Counted from the stretch's first letter, positions 44,137 to 53,762 are shown. The stretch is DNA of 64,000 bases from Leptolyngbya iicbica LK (GCF_004212215.1 NZ_QVFV01000001.1:1064814-1128813), one strand, 5' to 3'. The notes: generated from the letters alone by a model not told the origin. Numbers and translations are program-made.

Positions 44137-44170
44137 CGCCCCGGCCAAGGAACTTACCTTAACCGGGGCG
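44137..44170 (+). terminator. Terminator hairpin after the OmpA fusion gene
   Basis: CGCCCCGG at 44137-44144 pairs with CCGGGGCG at 44163-44170, and an inner AAGG/CCTT pairing extends the stem. It starts nine bases after the stop codon. CGGTTTCATTT follows. It may serve both convergent genes. Confidence 0.65.
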
Positions 44171-44204
44171 CGGTTTCATTTACTAGTGAACATCAATCAC
44201 ATGC

Positions 44205-44513
44205 TTAGCAGGTGACACAGGCCTCAATCGGCTCCACCACCAGAATATTGGCGCGGCGGCCCAGCACCTTGACTCGCGTCTCTTCTTTTAGGGTTATGGG
44301 GCGATCGCAGCAAGCCCGCCAGCGGACTCCCTGAAACCGGACCCGACCGAGTTGCCCCGGTTGAATCTCCGTCTTCACTACAGCAGTTGACTCTGATTGG
44401 GCATACCAAGCCGCTTGATCGCTATCCAGAAAGTCATTCGTTAAGGGATAAGTCGTTTCGAAGAAATTCGTGTCCTCCAAATCTGAGCTGAACAGTGTTT
44501 TCAACAGGTTCAT
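44205..44513 (-). CDS. NfeD-like OB-fold protein
   Basis: The 102-residue protein has an unremarkable N-terminal half and a C-terminal OB-fold like that at the end of NfeD proteins: GQLGRVRFQGVRWRACCD, then TRVKVLGRRANILVVEPI. NfeD partners of membrane proteases or flotillins usually carry membrane helices; here there are none, so only the OB domain is left. It ends in CVTC, a possible metal or disulfide pair. ATG 44513 is chosen for its AAGGGAGA site; ATG 44537 in frame adds eight residues. Confidence 0.75.
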   Translation of the reverse strand: MNLLKTLFSSDLEDTNFFETTYPLTNDFLDSDQAAWYAQSESTAVVKTEIQPGQLGRVRFQGVRWRACCDRPITLKEETRVKVLGRRANILVVEPIEACVTC

Positions 44514-44537
44514 GATGATCTCCCTTACGAGATTCAT

Positions 44538-44832
44538 CTAAAGGGTAGTAATTTCCCCGAGGCTCCCTCAATGCGTTTTGATTTGAATTCGCTGCAGAAA
44601 GTAGCAATGCTTTCAGCCAAAAGCACACCAAGTAGCGGCTTAGATTCAACCCAGAATCCAGCCGTCAATCGGGCAGAATGCTCATCCCAGCTTGTCAAAC
44701 AAAGGCATGACGCTGACTGCCATCAGACGTCTTTGCACAACAATCAGCAGCGTTGGTGTCGACCTGAGGCCGCTGACGCGCTCAGTCACCAAAGCCATAG
44801 TGAGAAAAATATAGCTGTTAAATATGGATGGC
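44538..44832. other. Gap with possible gene debris
   Basis: These 295 bases contain short open frames on both strands, but none has a ribosome-binding site or recognisable sequence. Because a DUF928-like start lies just upstream on the minus strand (44997-44833), this could be the decayed remainder of that gene; I could not find matching DUF928 motifs in any frame. Confidence 0.3.
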
Positions 44833-44997
44833 TCAAAGGCGCATACCAGAGGTCGACGTTCGACCAGTGGGAGGCTCGCCCCCGGGCGGGACATAATCCG
44901 CTTGCGCACTTAAGCTAGCCCCGGCCAAGGTTGCAGCCGCGATCGCGACTACCACAGCAGTCCGCGATAAAAAATAATAGCAACTTGATAGATTCAT
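44833..44997 (-). CDS. Short exported peptide resembling a DUF928 N-terminus
   Basis: This 54-residue frame was found by reading the minus strand. It begins MNLSSCYYFLSRTAVVVAIA, a clear signal peptide, with a probable cleavage site after SLSAQA, and continues DYVPPGGEPPTGRTSTSG before stopping. The mature part looks like the start of cyanobacterial DUF928 proteins, which are often encoded beside CHASE2 kinases, and a CHASE2 kinase gene is just upstream on the same strand (gap 45081-44998). GGAAGAAAG precedes the ATG. It is either a genuine small exported peptide or a truncated DUF928 gene. Confidence 0.5.
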   Translation of the reverse strand: MNLSSCYYFLSRTAVVVAIAAATLAGASLSAQADYVPPGGEPPTGRTSTSGMRL

Positions 44998-45080
44998 AGT
45001 CTTTCTTCCTTATGCCTGTAAACACCCATTTGTCAGCAAACAAAAATAGCCCAGCCGTCGAACAAGCTCAGCAAGAGTCA

Positions 45081-47096
45081 TCAACTTGTGTTGAAGGATG
45101 ATGGCCAACTCAGCTCGCAAACCGTGCCGCCATTAGGCTTAGAAAACCGGGCAAACTTACCACGTAATAAAGTCTCTAAACGATAGAAAGACTGGGTGCC
45201 TTCTCCCAGATGAGAGGACTGAATGCCAGGGCCATTATCCTCTATCTTTAAACTGTAAAATTCGTCAAGATGTTTTCCAGAGACTTGAATTCTAGTGGTT
45301 CCAATTGCGTGTTTACCAATATTTTGCAGTGATTCTTCTAGGAACCAACAAAGCTGGCGTTTAATATCCAAATTGAGCGTTTTACAGTTAAATGGTTCGA
45401 TCGCGACTGCCCGAACTTTCACTGTTTCAAATCCGGGCAATTTACGTTGTACGGCCAAACTGTAAACTTCGTACAGCACCTCGTGCATCGGGTGTGTCAG
45501 ATCAAGTTTGATATCACCCTCAGAATAGAAAAAATAAACATCACCGATCGCTTCTTGCCTGAGTCTTTCCCCCACACCGCGAATTTCTTTATTGAGTGAT
45601 TCTAGTTCTTGAACAATGTGGTCTTGTTGTAAATTGCCGTCTTTAGCGCTGCGCAGCAACCGTGATAGTCGTTGTAATGGGCCAGCATGAATGGCACTAA
45701 ATGCTCGCTCGATCGCTTTGCGCCGCTCAGCTTCTAACACATTTGCTTGGCGCAATTTGGCGCGTTGAGTGAGTAAGGCTCGGCGCTGACTGCGGTAGTT
45801 AAAACCGAGATAAGTAATGCCTGCCAGGGGTAAACAAATCGCCATCGGAGTCACTGGCAACCACAACCCAAATTGCACAATGCACCAATAGCAAAATAGG
45901 AAGCCGAGGACAGTACAGGCCAAGAGCGCGATCGCCCCTCGCGCCGATGTTCCAACTGAGAGGCTCACACAGATGCCCGTCAAGCCAGCACCAATAATGA
46001 GCAAAATTTCCGCACTCGGGGGCAGTGTATGTAGCAGCGGACGACCATCAACAACCGCGTTTATCAGTTGACTCGCACTATGCGCTTCTAGTTCTGCCCC
46101 CACAATACCCATGCGAGGAATAATCGCATCTTCATCAATTTCTCCTTGAATCAGACCAGAGGAAGCAGTAACCGGAAGGAATCGCGGAAAGTCAGAATCA
46201 GTTTGTCCAACGATGACTACTTTCCCTTCTAAAAAACTAGGTTCTAAAGACCGACTAAACAACTCAAAAGCATTAATAATCTGAAAGGTGCTAGACCCCG
46301 AGCGAAAATTCAGCAAACTTTGAATATCACTAATATTCGTCTCTCGATGATATCCTCCACTGTGAAGCTTTAATATTGGAATTTTTATAAATGATTCAGT
46401 ATCTTCTAATTTGAATACAGGTATATCAGGTTGTCGAGGATGGTTTTCTAAACCATATCCCTGCGTCTCAAGGTAGGCTTCTGCGAGCTTAAAGGAAAAC
46501 GAAAATTTAAATGGATTGTTGTCTGGAATACCATCGCGATCATCTAAATAAGACCCGAGAAACGTACGACGAATTCGTCCATCCTGATCTGTGGGAGCAT
46601 CATTCATGCCAAATTGCTGAGCGATTATCGCTTCTGACAATTCTTTGGGTGGATCGATAGTGCGTGGTGGTAGCACTTTTTGAACGCCAATCAAATTTGG
46701 ATGAGATTTGAAGAGTTCGACAAGTTGCTCTCTTCCAGGAGCATTACTTTGATCATCCAAAAAGATATTCAACCCAACCACTGCAGGGTCAGCAGATAAT
46801 ACAATTTTTAATAACTCAGCAATTCGTTGCTCGGTGAGTTCTGTGTGATCGTTTTGATTTATGAGTAACGTATTGCGCTCAAACAAAACGATGACGATGG
46901 CTTCGTCAGTCTCTTCTGAGAACCGATTTTGAAGCAAAAAATCGAGCGTTTGTAGCTCTAAACTGGTGAATAATCCTAGACTGCGAGTGAGTAAAACTCC
47001 GGCAATGATGGCGTAACCGATGGGCCATTTCGAAGACTTACGAGCCAGACGTTTTAATCGGCGAGTTGGTGCTTTGAAGAATGGCAGCATCGTCAT
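45081..47096 (-). CDS. CHASE2 domain sensor histidine kinase
   Basis: The 671-residue protein has an N-terminal membrane helix (about 25-45), an extracytoplasmic CHASE2 sensor domain (about 50-345, with VVGLNIFLDD and GKVVIVGQTDSDFPRF), three membrane helices (350-430), and a kinase core. The probable phospho-accepting site is His in AFSAIHAGPLQRLSRLLR, and the ATPase domain has the N-box LEESLQNIGKHA and the G-box KIEDNGPGIQSS. The C-terminal GGTVCELSWP fits. It follows the response-regulator gene after only 12 bases on the same strand, so the two are almost certainly a pair. The signal is unknown. Confidence 0.92.
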   Translation of the reverse strand: MTMLPFFKAPTRRLKRLARKSSKWPIGYAIIAGVLLTRSLGLFTSLELQTLDFLLQNRFSEETDEAIVIVLFERNTLLINQNDHTELTEQRIAELLKIVLSADPAVVGLNIFLDDQSNAPGREQLVELFKSHPNLIGVQKVLPPRTIDPPKELSEAIIAQQFGMNDAPTDQDGRIRRTFLGSYLDDRDGIPDNNPFKFSFSFKLAEAYLETQGYGLENHPRQPDIPVFKLEDTESFIKIPILKLHSGGYHRETNISDIQSLLNFRSGSSTFQIINAFELFSRSLEPSFLEGKVVIVGQTDSDFPRFLPVTASSGLIQGEIDEDAIIPRMGIVGAELEAHSASQLINAVVDGRPLLHTLPPSAEILLIIGAGLTGICVSLSVGTSARGAIALLACTVLGFLFCYWCIVQFGLWLPVTPMAICLPLAGITYLGFNYRSQRRALLTQRAKLRQANVLEAERRKAIERAFSAIHAGPLQRLSRLLRSAKDGNLQQDHIVQELESLNKEIRGVGERLRQEAIGDVYFFYSEGDIKLDLTHPMHEVLYEVYSLAVQRKLPGFETVKVRAVAIEPFNCKTLNLDIKRQLCWFLEESLQNIGKHAIGTTRIQVSGKHLDEFYSLKIEDNGPGIQSSHLGEGTQSFYRLETLLRGKFARFSKPNGGTVCELSWPSSFNTS

Positions 47097-47108
47097 TATT
47101 GGCTAGTG

Positions 47109-47855
47109 CTATTCAATCAGACCTTCGTCGCGGGCTTTGAGACAAGTGACGATGCGGAGATTGCGCCCTTCATTTTTAGCGTCCTCAGGAAAAATGCCCA
47201 AAACGTCGTAAATCTTACTCCAATAGTTGCGCACCATGCTTTCTGAAACGTGGAGATGCTTGGCGATCGCCCGATCTTGGTATCCCTCTTTACAGGCTAA
47301 ATCCAGCGTTTCTAACCATTCCGGCTTCAGCTCCAATCCCGCCTTTAAACTACGAATATCGCGGGTGTGCGTGTAGCCTTGCAGAGCCGCCTTGAAGCGT
47401 TCAAAGGCCTTTTCCGTAGAGCTATCTTTGCTCGTAACGGTGAAGCCACCCCGATGATTATCGATGTCAGGAATGATGCGTACCAGGGCGTCGGGATAAG
47501 AGGTGTGAACCGCGATATTCAAAAAAGGATGCTGCAGCATCAGCTCCTTTAGAAACTGAATGCCCGCTTCGGTCGAGGCGCTTTCTCCCGCGCTCTGGGG
47601 CAACTGCAAGTCCAGCACCATCAAATTGGGCTCTAACCGCTGTACGGCTTCGCGCGCCTCTTGCAAAGTCGTCAGCGTTTCCAGGTCGATATTGTTGCCA
47701 AATCGCTCAAGAATACTGTGAATACCCGCCAAGGTGGTGGGATGGTCTTCGACCACGAAGATGGTGTGGCGATCGCTGCCAGGAACCGTGGAAGCAGTCA
47801 TAGGCTCTCGGGAACACGGGATAAATTGCGAGGGTGGAGATGCAACCGAAGTCAT
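47109..47855 (-). CDS. Response regulator with LuxR-type DNA-binding domain
   Basis: The 248-residue protein has a receiver domain (FVVEDHPTTLAGIHSILERF, phospho-accepting Asp in LMVLDLQLPQS, conserved Lys in FTVTSKDSS) and a C-terminal helix-turn-helix with YQDRAIAKHLHVSESMVRNY, close to the LuxR/NarL type. It should regulate transcription on phosphorylation by the CHASE2 kinase encoded 12 bases downstream. ATG 47855 is the longest start; ATG 47801 in frame would start closer to the receiver domain and is equally possible. The target genes are unknown. Confidence 0.88.
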   Translation of the reverse strand: MTSVASPPSQFIPCSREPMTASTVPGSDRHTIFVVEDHPTTLAGIHSILERFGNNIDLETLTTLQEAREAVQRLEPNLMVLDLQLPQSAGESASTEAGIQFLKELMLQHPFLNIAVHTSYPDALVRIIPDIDNHRGGFTVTSKDSSTEKAFERFKAALQGYTHTRDIRSLKAGLELKPEWLETLDLACKEGYQDRAIAKHLHVSESMVRNYWSKIYDVLGIFPEDAKNEGRNLRIVTCLKARDEGLIE

Positions 47856-48140
47856 GGTAAAGCTCTGAAACAGATGCAGGGCAAGGCCACTGGCTCAGGG
47901 CCGAGAGAACATATCTCTCTATAGTGGCGCGAAATGTCTGCACCCTCAATGGTGAAAACTATAGACTCCATGCCAGTAAAGTTTGAAATGAATTGATTCC
48001 CTGAGGGGCGCGGACGAATGAACGAGCCAATTTGGTGGGTGCTGTCGGGGCGCGGGCCAGCGCTTTTACCACAGGGCGCTTTCCTGAGCCCTCATTGCTG
48101 AGCCTTAGCAAAATTGCCCGCCAATATCGAATCCGTGTGA

Positions 48141-48638
48141 TTAGCCTGCGTCATCCAGCGCCGGGGATTCGTCAGGATTGGGCGCTGCTTCATCAGTGGC
48201 GGCGGCGGGGGTATCTGGCGCCGTGAGGGTCCGTGACGTTTCGCGGAGATAAAAGTCACTGATGTCGATGCCCTCGACAGCGATCGCCTCCACTTCCACA
48301 ATACCGACCACGTTGACAGTCGCCGCCACCGCCGGGACCGACTCATTACTCAGCACCCAAACTGTGCCGCTATCATCCTGCACTTGATACAGTCCCCCCG
48401 TCAGTAGCGGTGCCTGCTGCACCACCGTGCCTTCGATATGCACCGTCTCGTTCGTTTGCTCAGCGGTCAGCGATTGAATGGCCACCGTCGGACGCACCAG
48501 TTGGGCGATGCCCGATGGCAGATGGACTCCGGCAGATTCGGGTTGCCCCGGCAGCGTCGCCGCTGAACTACAGCCCACCGCAACCCCAGCAGTGAGGCCG
48601 CCAATCCATCCTTGTAAGCGTCGGGTCAGTCGTGCCAT
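48141..48638 (-). CDS. OB-fold lipoprotein of unknown function
   Basis: The 165-residue protein has a basic N-terminus, a hydrophobic stretch and a lipobox ending in VAVGC, so it should be a lipoprotein. The body reads like an OB-fold: TVHIEGTVVQQAPLLTGGLY, QVQDDSGTVWVLSNES and NVVGIVEVEAIAVEGID. The tail is acidic and alanine-rich. The frame is open up to 48833, overlapping the divergent folD start, but ATG 48638 alone gives a proper signal sequence; ATG 48686 is another option. No family name can be given. Confidence 0.7.
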   Translation of the reverse strand: MARLTRRLQGWIGGLTAGVAVGCSSAATLPGQPESAGVHLPSGIAQLVRPTVAIQSLTAEQTNETVHIEGTVVQQAPLLTGGLYQVQDDSGTVWVLSNESVPAVAATVNVVGIVEVEAIAVEGIDISDFYLRETSRTLTAPDTPAAATDEAAPNPDESPALDDAG

Positions 48639-48798
48639 TGAGAATCGTTTAGGATAAGGAGCCGCTAAATCTGAGAGACTGGACATGGTGGCAGAGTCGT
48701 GTGATCGCCGCCGTCCAGGCGCCATCATCACACCAGTCACTAAGGGTAAAGTTATCCCTCGTATCAGCCATTGCTCATTAGGGTAGCTTAGGAGATTC

Positions 48799-49695
48799 AT
48801 GACGCAAATTTTGGATGGCAAAGCCTTAGCCAAAACAATTCAAGCCCAGTTGACTGCCAAGGTGCATGATTGGACGCCACAGGTAGGACGTCCCCCAGGC
48901 TTAGCCGTCATTATGGTGGGGGATAACCCGGCGAGTGCCGCTTACGTGCGGAATAAGGAGCGGGCCTGCGATCGCGTCGGCATTGCCTCCTTTGGCCAAA
49001 AATTACCCGGCGATACCCCCCAAGCGTATTTAGAAGGGCTGATTGCTGAGCTCAACGCCGATGAGCGCGTTGATGGAATTTTGCTCCAGCTTCCCGTTCC
49101 CCAGCACATTAACGACGTCACCCTGCTCAATACCATTGACCCCAATAAAGATGCCGATGGTCTGCACCCGGTCAACCTGGGTCGCTTGGTGCGCGGCGAG
49201 CCCGGCCTACGCAGTTGCACACCGCTGGGCGTGATGCAGCTACTGCACGCTAACGGCATTGACATTGCAGGCAAACAGGCGGTGGTCATTGGTCGCAGTA
49301 TTTTGGTCGGCAAACCGATGGCCCTGATGCTGCTAGAAGCCAACGCCACCGTCACCGTGGCCCATTCTCGCACCCACAATTTGTCGGCGCTGACTCGCAG
49401 TGCTGATATTGTGGTGAGTGCGATCGGGCGATCGCATTTTCTCACCGCTGACCACATTCAAGCGGGCGCGATCGTGGTTGATGTCGGCATTAATCGCATT
49501 GAGACATCGGCAGGCCAGTATCGGCTCGTTGGAGATGTAGACTATGAAGCGGTTAGCCCCATCGCCTCGGCCATTACTCCAGTGCCCGGCGGCGTTGGGC
49601 CAATGACGGTAACCATGCTGCTGCACAATACTGTGCTGAGCTATTGCCAACGCATGCCGGCCCTCGCCCATGAGCGCGGCACGCTCTTGTCTTAA
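48799..49695 (+). CDS. folD: Bifunctional methylene-THF dehydrogenase / methenyl-THF cyclohydrolase
   Basis: FolD interconverts 5,10-methylene- and 10-formyl-tetrahydrofolate with NADP+. The 298-residue protein has [36 protein letters not shown] with the catalytic region, [31 protein letters not shown] for NADP+ and [17 protein letters not shown] near the end. ATG 48799 has AGGAG at ideal spacing. It is the first gene of folD-crtE-DUF212, with 21 bases to crtE, an arrangement known in many cyanobacteria. Confidence 0.97.
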   Translation: MTQILDGKALAKTIQAQLTAKVHDWTPQVGRPPGLAVIMVGDNPASAAYVRNKERACDRVGIASFGQKLPGDTPQAYLEGLIAELNADERVDGILLQLPVPQHINDVTLLNTIDPNKDADGLHPVNLGRLVRGEPGLRSCTPLGVMQLLHANGIDIAGKQAVVIGRSILVGKPMALMLLEANATVTVAHSRTHNLSALTRSADIVVSAIGRSHFLTADHIQAGAIVVDVGINRIETSAGQYRLVGDVDYEAVSPIASAITPVPGGVGPMTVTMLLHNTVLSYCQRMPALAHERGTLLS

Positions 49696-49716
49696 CCGAT
49701 ACAGGTAAGTAGGGGA

Positions 49717-50625
49717 ATGACTTCTTCGACCAAAATGACTTTTGACCTCAAAACGTATTTGCGCGATCGCCAACAGCGCGTCGAAGCCGCCCTTGATGCC
49801 TCGCTCTCCATCGGGTATCCCGAAACGGTTTACGAAGCGATGCGGTACTCCTTACTTGCTGGCGGCAAGCGGTTACGTCCTATTCTTTGCCTCGCCACCT
49901 GCGAACTGCTCGGGGGCACCGACGCCATGGCCATGCCCACCGCCTGCGCCCTGGAAATGATTCACACCATGTCCCTCATCCATGACGACCTACCCGCGAT
50001 GGATAACGACGATTATCGTCGGGGCAAGCTGACGAACCACAAGGTCTATGGCGAAGATGTCGCCATTCTCGCGGGGGATGCCTTGCTGACCTATGCCTTT
50101 GAATTTGTCGCCACGCAAACTCAAGACGTCCCCGCCGATCACACGCTGCGGGTCATCGCTGATTTAGGCAAAGCCGTGGGGGCCGAAGGGCTTGTGGGCG
50201 GACAAATTGTCGATTTGGCCTCAGAAGGGTTAACCGACGTGAGTTTAGACACCCTCAACTACATTCACACCCATAAAACCGGCGCGCTGCTTCGGGTTTC
50301 CGTCACTTCAGGCGCAGTCTTGGCGGGAGCCGATGACGCTCAGGTCAGCACCCTCTCGCAATATGCCAATAACATTGGCCTCGCCTTTCAGATCATTGAC
50401 GACATTCTCGACATCACCGCCACGTCCGAAGAACTCGGCAAATCAGCGGGGAAAGATTTGGCTGCCCAAAAAGCCACCTACCCCAGCATTTGGGGCCTGG
50501 AAGAATCCAAACAGCAGGCCCAGACGCTGGTGGCAACCGCCAAAGCTAGCGTGTTAGAGAGCTTTGGCTCAGCGGCCCAGCCTTTAGTGGCCCTTGCCGA
50601 CTTTATTGTTGACCGGACTCATTGA
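49717..50625 (+). CDS. crtE: Geranylgeranyl diphosphate synthase
   Basis: CrtE condenses isoprenyl diphosphates to the C20 precursor of carotenoids, phytyl chains and quinone tails. The 302-residue protein has the first aspartate-rich motif [33 protein letters not shown], and the second motif [11 protein letters not shown]. The closing [13 protein letters not shown] segment is normal. ATG 49717 has GTAGGGGA before it. It lies 21 bases after folD and 16 bases before the DUF212 gene, so all three are likely one operon. Confidence 0.95.
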   Translation: MTSSTKMTFDLKTYLRDRQQRVEAALDASLSIGYPETVYEAMRYSLLAGGKRLRPILCLATCELLGGTDAMAMPTACALEMIHTMSLIHDDLPAMDNDDYRRGKLTNHKVYGEDVAILAGDALLTYAFEFVATQTQDVPADHTLRVIADLGKAVGAEGLVGGQIVDLASEGLTDVSLDTLNYIHTHKTGALLRVSVTSGAVLAGADDAQVSTLSQYANNIGLAFQIIDDILDITATSEELGKSAGKDLAAQKATYPSIWGLEESKQQAQTLVATAKASVLESFGSAAQPLVALADFIVDRTH

Positions 50626-50641
50626 TATCCCGCTAGAAACC

Positions 50642-51103
50642 ATGCACGACATTGGTGAAATTTTGCAGAATCGCGTCCTGATTGTGGCGCTGATCGCGTG
50701 TCTAATCGCACAATTGCTCAAGCTAGTCTTCGAGCTCATTGTGCATCGCAAAATTAACGTCCGGGTATTAGTCGAAACCGGGGGCATGCCCAGCTCTCAC
50801 TCAGCATTGGTGACGGCGCTGGCTTGTGGCATTGGCGAAACAATGGGATGGGCCAGTCCGGCGTTTGCGGTGACAACCGTGTTTGCCGTCATTGTGATGT
50901 ATGACGCCGCTGGGGTGCGACAAGCCGCTGGCAAGCAAGCCAGAATCTTGAACCAAATAATTGATGAACTCTTCCAAGAAACACCGGAGTTTCATGAGGA
51001 GCGCCTGAAAGAGCTACTGGGACACACCCCAGTGCAGGTCATCGTCGGCTCAATGTTGGGGTTTGTGGTCTCGTTGGTCGCGGCATCCAGTTTTCAATAC
51101 TAG
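50642..51103 (+). CDS. Divergent PAP2 family (DUF212) membrane protein
   Basis: The 153-residue protein has about four membrane helices and the phosphatase-like motif VETGGMPSSHSALVTALACG, with KQARILNQIIDELFQE and LKELLGHTPVQVIVGSMLG behind it, as in DUF212/divergent PAP2 proteins. The conserved place after crtE suggests a lipid- or prenyl-phosphate phosphatase, but the substrate is not established. ATG 50642 gives the normal N-terminus; 16 further residues in frame overlap crtE. Confidence 0.88.
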   Translation: MHDIGEILQNRVLIVALIACLIAQLLKLVFELIVHRKINVRVLVETGGMPSSHSALVTALACGIGETMGWASPAFAVTTVFAVIVMYDAAGVRQAAGKQARILNQIIDELFQETPEFHEERLKELLGHTPVQVIVGSMLGFVVSLVAASSFQY

Positions 51104-51450
51104 GGCCTGACAGCAGGGCACGATTGACTTCATGGGCAGCGAGGATGACCGCCGTGCAGTGTCAGAGTGCGCCTTTCATCGGCTGCTTTTCGACTGTTTG
51201 CAGCCCATGGACACCTTAGCCGTATCGAGAGATGCGACTGAAGGAGATCTCTAAAAACAAAAGACCCGGCTGTGGTGCATCACGCTGCGCTCATGCCCCC
51301 CTACGAGTAAAGACCTCTTTTCCAGAAACCTCCTCAGTCTTGCGATATGGTGAGACGTATCGTGTGGGCCAGTCGAAACTGCCCGGCAATCTTTGAGGTT
51401 AACCGGCACCGCCGCAGAGTTCTCCCCATTACCAGTCATCACCGATCGCC
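51104..51450. other. Intergenic region before the ABC permease
   Basis: This 347-base gap shows no gene with supportable content; a minus-strand frame across it runs into the permease and is a shadow. GAAGGAGATC near 51240 looks like a ribosome-binding site but leads to no sensible frame. It should hold the permease promoter. Confidence 0.35.
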
Positions 51451-52077
51451 ATGTGGCAGCAAGCTTGGGCCTATGCCCTCGACAACAGTGACAAGTTTGT
51501 GGCGGCACTGCAACAGCACTTGCTGTTGGTAGCAGTGCCGTTGACGATTGGGATTGTTTTCGGGCTGCCGCTGGGCTGGTGGAGTGCCCAGTCCAAAACG
51601 GTTTCCACAGTGGTGATTAACGGCTTCAACGCCTTGCGAGTGATTCCCAGTTTAGCGGTGCTGTTTTTGGCGATTCCGGTGTTGGGTCTCAGTTTCGCGT
51701 CAGCAGCGATCGCCCTCACCCTGCTGGCCATGCCGCCGATTCTGATCAGCACTGACGTGGCCTTCCGCACTATCGCCCCCGCCATTCAAGAAGCGGCAGT
51801 AGGCATGGGCATGAATCAGTCCCAAATTTTGCGCCAAATCGAGATTCCCCTGGCGTTGCCTGTGATGATCGCGGGCATCAAAACCGCCACGGTGGAGGTC
51901 ATCGCCAGTGCCACGTTGGCGGCGTTTGTCGGTGCGGGAGGGCTGGGGGATTTTATCGTGTTGGGCTTTGCCGCCTATGATCCGGCGATCTTGCTCGTCG
52001 GGGCGGTGCCGGTGGCCTTGCTCGCGCTCATCGCAGAAATCAGCCTCAGTTGGCTGCAGCGATCGCTCCAGCGATGA
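51451..52077 (+). CDS. ABC permease, glycine betaine/choline type (OpuB/OpuC-like)
   Basis: The 208-residue membrane protein has five or six helices and the coupling segment AAVGMGMNQSQILRQIEIPL, the EAA-like loop of binding-protein-dependent permeases. ATLAAFVGAGGLGDFIVLGF is the sequence typical of osmoprotectant permeases (OpuBB/ProW-like). The ATPase and binding protein are not adjacent, so it is an orphan here. Osmoprotectant uptake is a family-based inference. Confidence 0.88.
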   Translation: MWQQAWAYALDNSDKFVAALQQHLLLVAVPLTIGIVFGLPLGWWSAQSKTVSTVVINGFNALRVIPSLAVLFLAIPVLGLSFASAAIALTLLAMPPILISTDVAFRTIAPAIQEAAVGMGMNQSQILRQIEIPLALPVMIAGIKTATVEVIASATLAAFVGAGGLGDFIVLGFAAYDPAILLVGAVPVALLALIAEISLSWLQRSLQR

Positions 52078-52160
52078 GTCCACTTGCTGAACAGACGAGT
52101 CTACCGGATCCATCCTCAGCGATTTTTCCGTAAAATCGAGGCAGCTAGCGGACTGCTGCC

Positions 52161-53081
52161 ATGACGCTGAAATCGACGATCGCTGCCTATCTGGATGACA
52201 CCAACCGCGAGACGGGCGGTTGGGTGACGGGAGCGATCGCCCTGCTGACGGTAGCCGCTGGCGTGCTAGTGGTGCTCAGCACCTATGAAGTTTCCCCTGC
52301 CTGGCACCCGCTATTGCATCTGGCCAGCGGTGCTATTTTGCTCTTGTTCATCACAGAGTATGGCTTGCGGCTGTGGACTGCCGAGCGCTGGTGGCGCTAT
52401 GTCTTTAGCGTGTACGGCTTGGTGGATCTTGTGGCGATCGTCTCCCTAGTGCCAGGAGTATTTAACCTGCCGGGACTCCAGTTATTGCGCTGGCTACGAG
52501 TGTTGCGGTTGGCTCGCCTGTTAAGCGATCGCGCCATTCTGGCCCGCATTACTGCTGCCGACACCCTTGCCGTGGTACGCATCATCTTTACCGTCATCGG
52601 CATCATCTTCGTCTATGCCGGCCTGATTTTTCAGGTTGAAGAACATTATCAACCGGAAACCTTCAGCACCTTTTTTGATGCGGCCTACTTTGCCGTGGTC
52701 ACCATTACCACCGTGGGGTATGGCGACATCACCCCGGTTTCAGATGCGGGACGGCTGTGCACCATGTTGATGATTTTGACGGGCATCGCCCTGATCCCCA
52801 CCCAGTTAGGCGACCTGATCCGGCGCATCATCAAGGTTTCCAATTCGGTAGAGCGGCCCTGCGATCGCTGTGGTGCGGTGCTGCATGATCCCGATGCGCT
52901 CTTTTGCAAACGCTGCGGCGCATCGCTGATGTTGCCCCCCTTGTTTCAGCAACTGTCAGATGACGAAGCTACCGCCTTAGCCTGGCCGCAGACCGGGCGC
53001 GAGGCGCCTCCAGAGGACTCCCTCATCACCGCTAGCTCAACCGATGCGACCACTGCCCCGCCCCCGCAAAATTCAGCGTGA
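52161..53081 (+). CDS. Six-helix potassium channel with C-terminal zinc ribbon
   Basis: The 306-residue protein has a voltage-sensor-type domain (about residues 20-150; LLRWLRVLRLARLLSDRAI as an arginine-bearing S4-like helix), then a pore with ITTVGYGDITPVSDAG. After the last helix there is a CDRCGAVLHDPDALFCKRCG zinc ribbon and an acidic, threonine-rich tail. A zinc ribbon after the pore is uncommon and may serve metal or redox sensing. ATG 52161 is well placed. bioY follows after 64 bases. Confidence 0.9.
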   Translation: MTLKSTIAAYLDDTNRETGGWVTGAIALLTVAAGVLVVLSTYEVSPAWHPLLHLASGAILLLFITEYGLRLWTAERWWRYVFSVYGLVDLVAIVSLVPGVFNLPGLQLLRWLRVLRLARLLSDRAILARITAADTLAVVRIIFTVIGIIFVYAGLIFQVEEHYQPETFSTFFDAAYFAVVTITTVGYGDITPVSDAGRLCTMLMILTGIALIPTQLGDLIRRIIKVSNSVERPCDRCGAVLHDPDALFCKRCGASLMLPPLFQQLSDDEATALAWPQTGREAPPEDSLITASSTDATTAPPPQNSA

Positions 53082-53145
53082 TAATCCGCAAAATTGCGGA
53101 GTGATTGGGACGCAGAGCGATACAATATGCCTTTTGCAGCGGCGT

Positions 53146-53757
53146 ATGAGTGTACGGGCAGTGTCACCTCTAGATCTTCTCTGGGCCTTAATTGGGTTGG
53201 TGCTGACCATCGCCGCAACGTGGTCAGAAGCTTTTATTACCAACGCCCCTTGGGATTGGAGTGAAACCGGCATTCAGGTTTATTCCCTGGGCGTCAGTTT
53301 TCAAGTCGGGGCCGTTTTACTCACGGCCTGCGTCGGTGGCAAAAATGCGGCGACCCTGGCCCAGATTGCTTACATCACCCTGGGGCTCTTACTCTTTCAA
53401 TTTTTTGGCTTGCCCATCTTCACCCAAGGCGGCGGCTTGGGCTACGTGCAAGAGCCGAGTTTTGGCTATTTGCTGGGATTTATTCCCGCGGCCTGGGTTT
53501 GTGGGTATCTGGCGTTTCGCGATCGCCCTAAACTGGAGTCATTGGCGTTCAGCAGTCTGTGCGGTTTGGGCGTGATTCACGGCTGTGGGTTGGCCTATCT
53601 AGCGATCGCCTCGCTGGGGGGCTGGTTACAGCAGGTGACCTTTCCCGCTTGGGAGGCAATTTTGGCTTACTCCTTGGCACCGCTGCCAGGACAGCTCATT
53701 ATGGTATGTGCCGTCTCGGTGGCGGCTTATCTGCTGCGGCAACTCTTGTTTTATTGA
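53146..53757 (+). CDS. bioY: Biotin transporter BioY
   Basis: BioY is the biotin-binding S component of an ECF transporter. The 203-residue protein has five or six membrane helices and family features such as YSLGVSFQVGAVLLTACVGG, GLPIFTQGGGLGYVQEPSFG and YLLGFIPAAWVCGYLA. ATG 53146 starts just before the first helix; the frame is open 34 residues further upstream into the channel gene but without sense. lspA begins five bases later, a neighbourhood I recall from other cyanobacteria. Confidence 0.92.
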   Translation: MSVRAVSPLDLLWALIGLVLTIAATWSEAFITNAPWDWSETGIQVYSLGVSFQVGAVLLTACVGGKNAATLAQIAYITLGLLLFQFFGLPIFTQGGGLGYVQEPSFGYLLGFIPAAWVCGYLAFRDRPKLESLAFSSLCGLGVIHGCGLAYLAIASLGGWLQQVTFPAWEAILAYSLAPLPGQLIMVCAVSVAAYLLRQLLFY

Positions 53758-53762
53758 GGCTT

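Noticed and set aside
44571-44918. Plus-strand 115-residue frame
   Set aside because: It overlaps the exported short ORF on the minus strand, has no ribosome-binding site and reads like random sequence.
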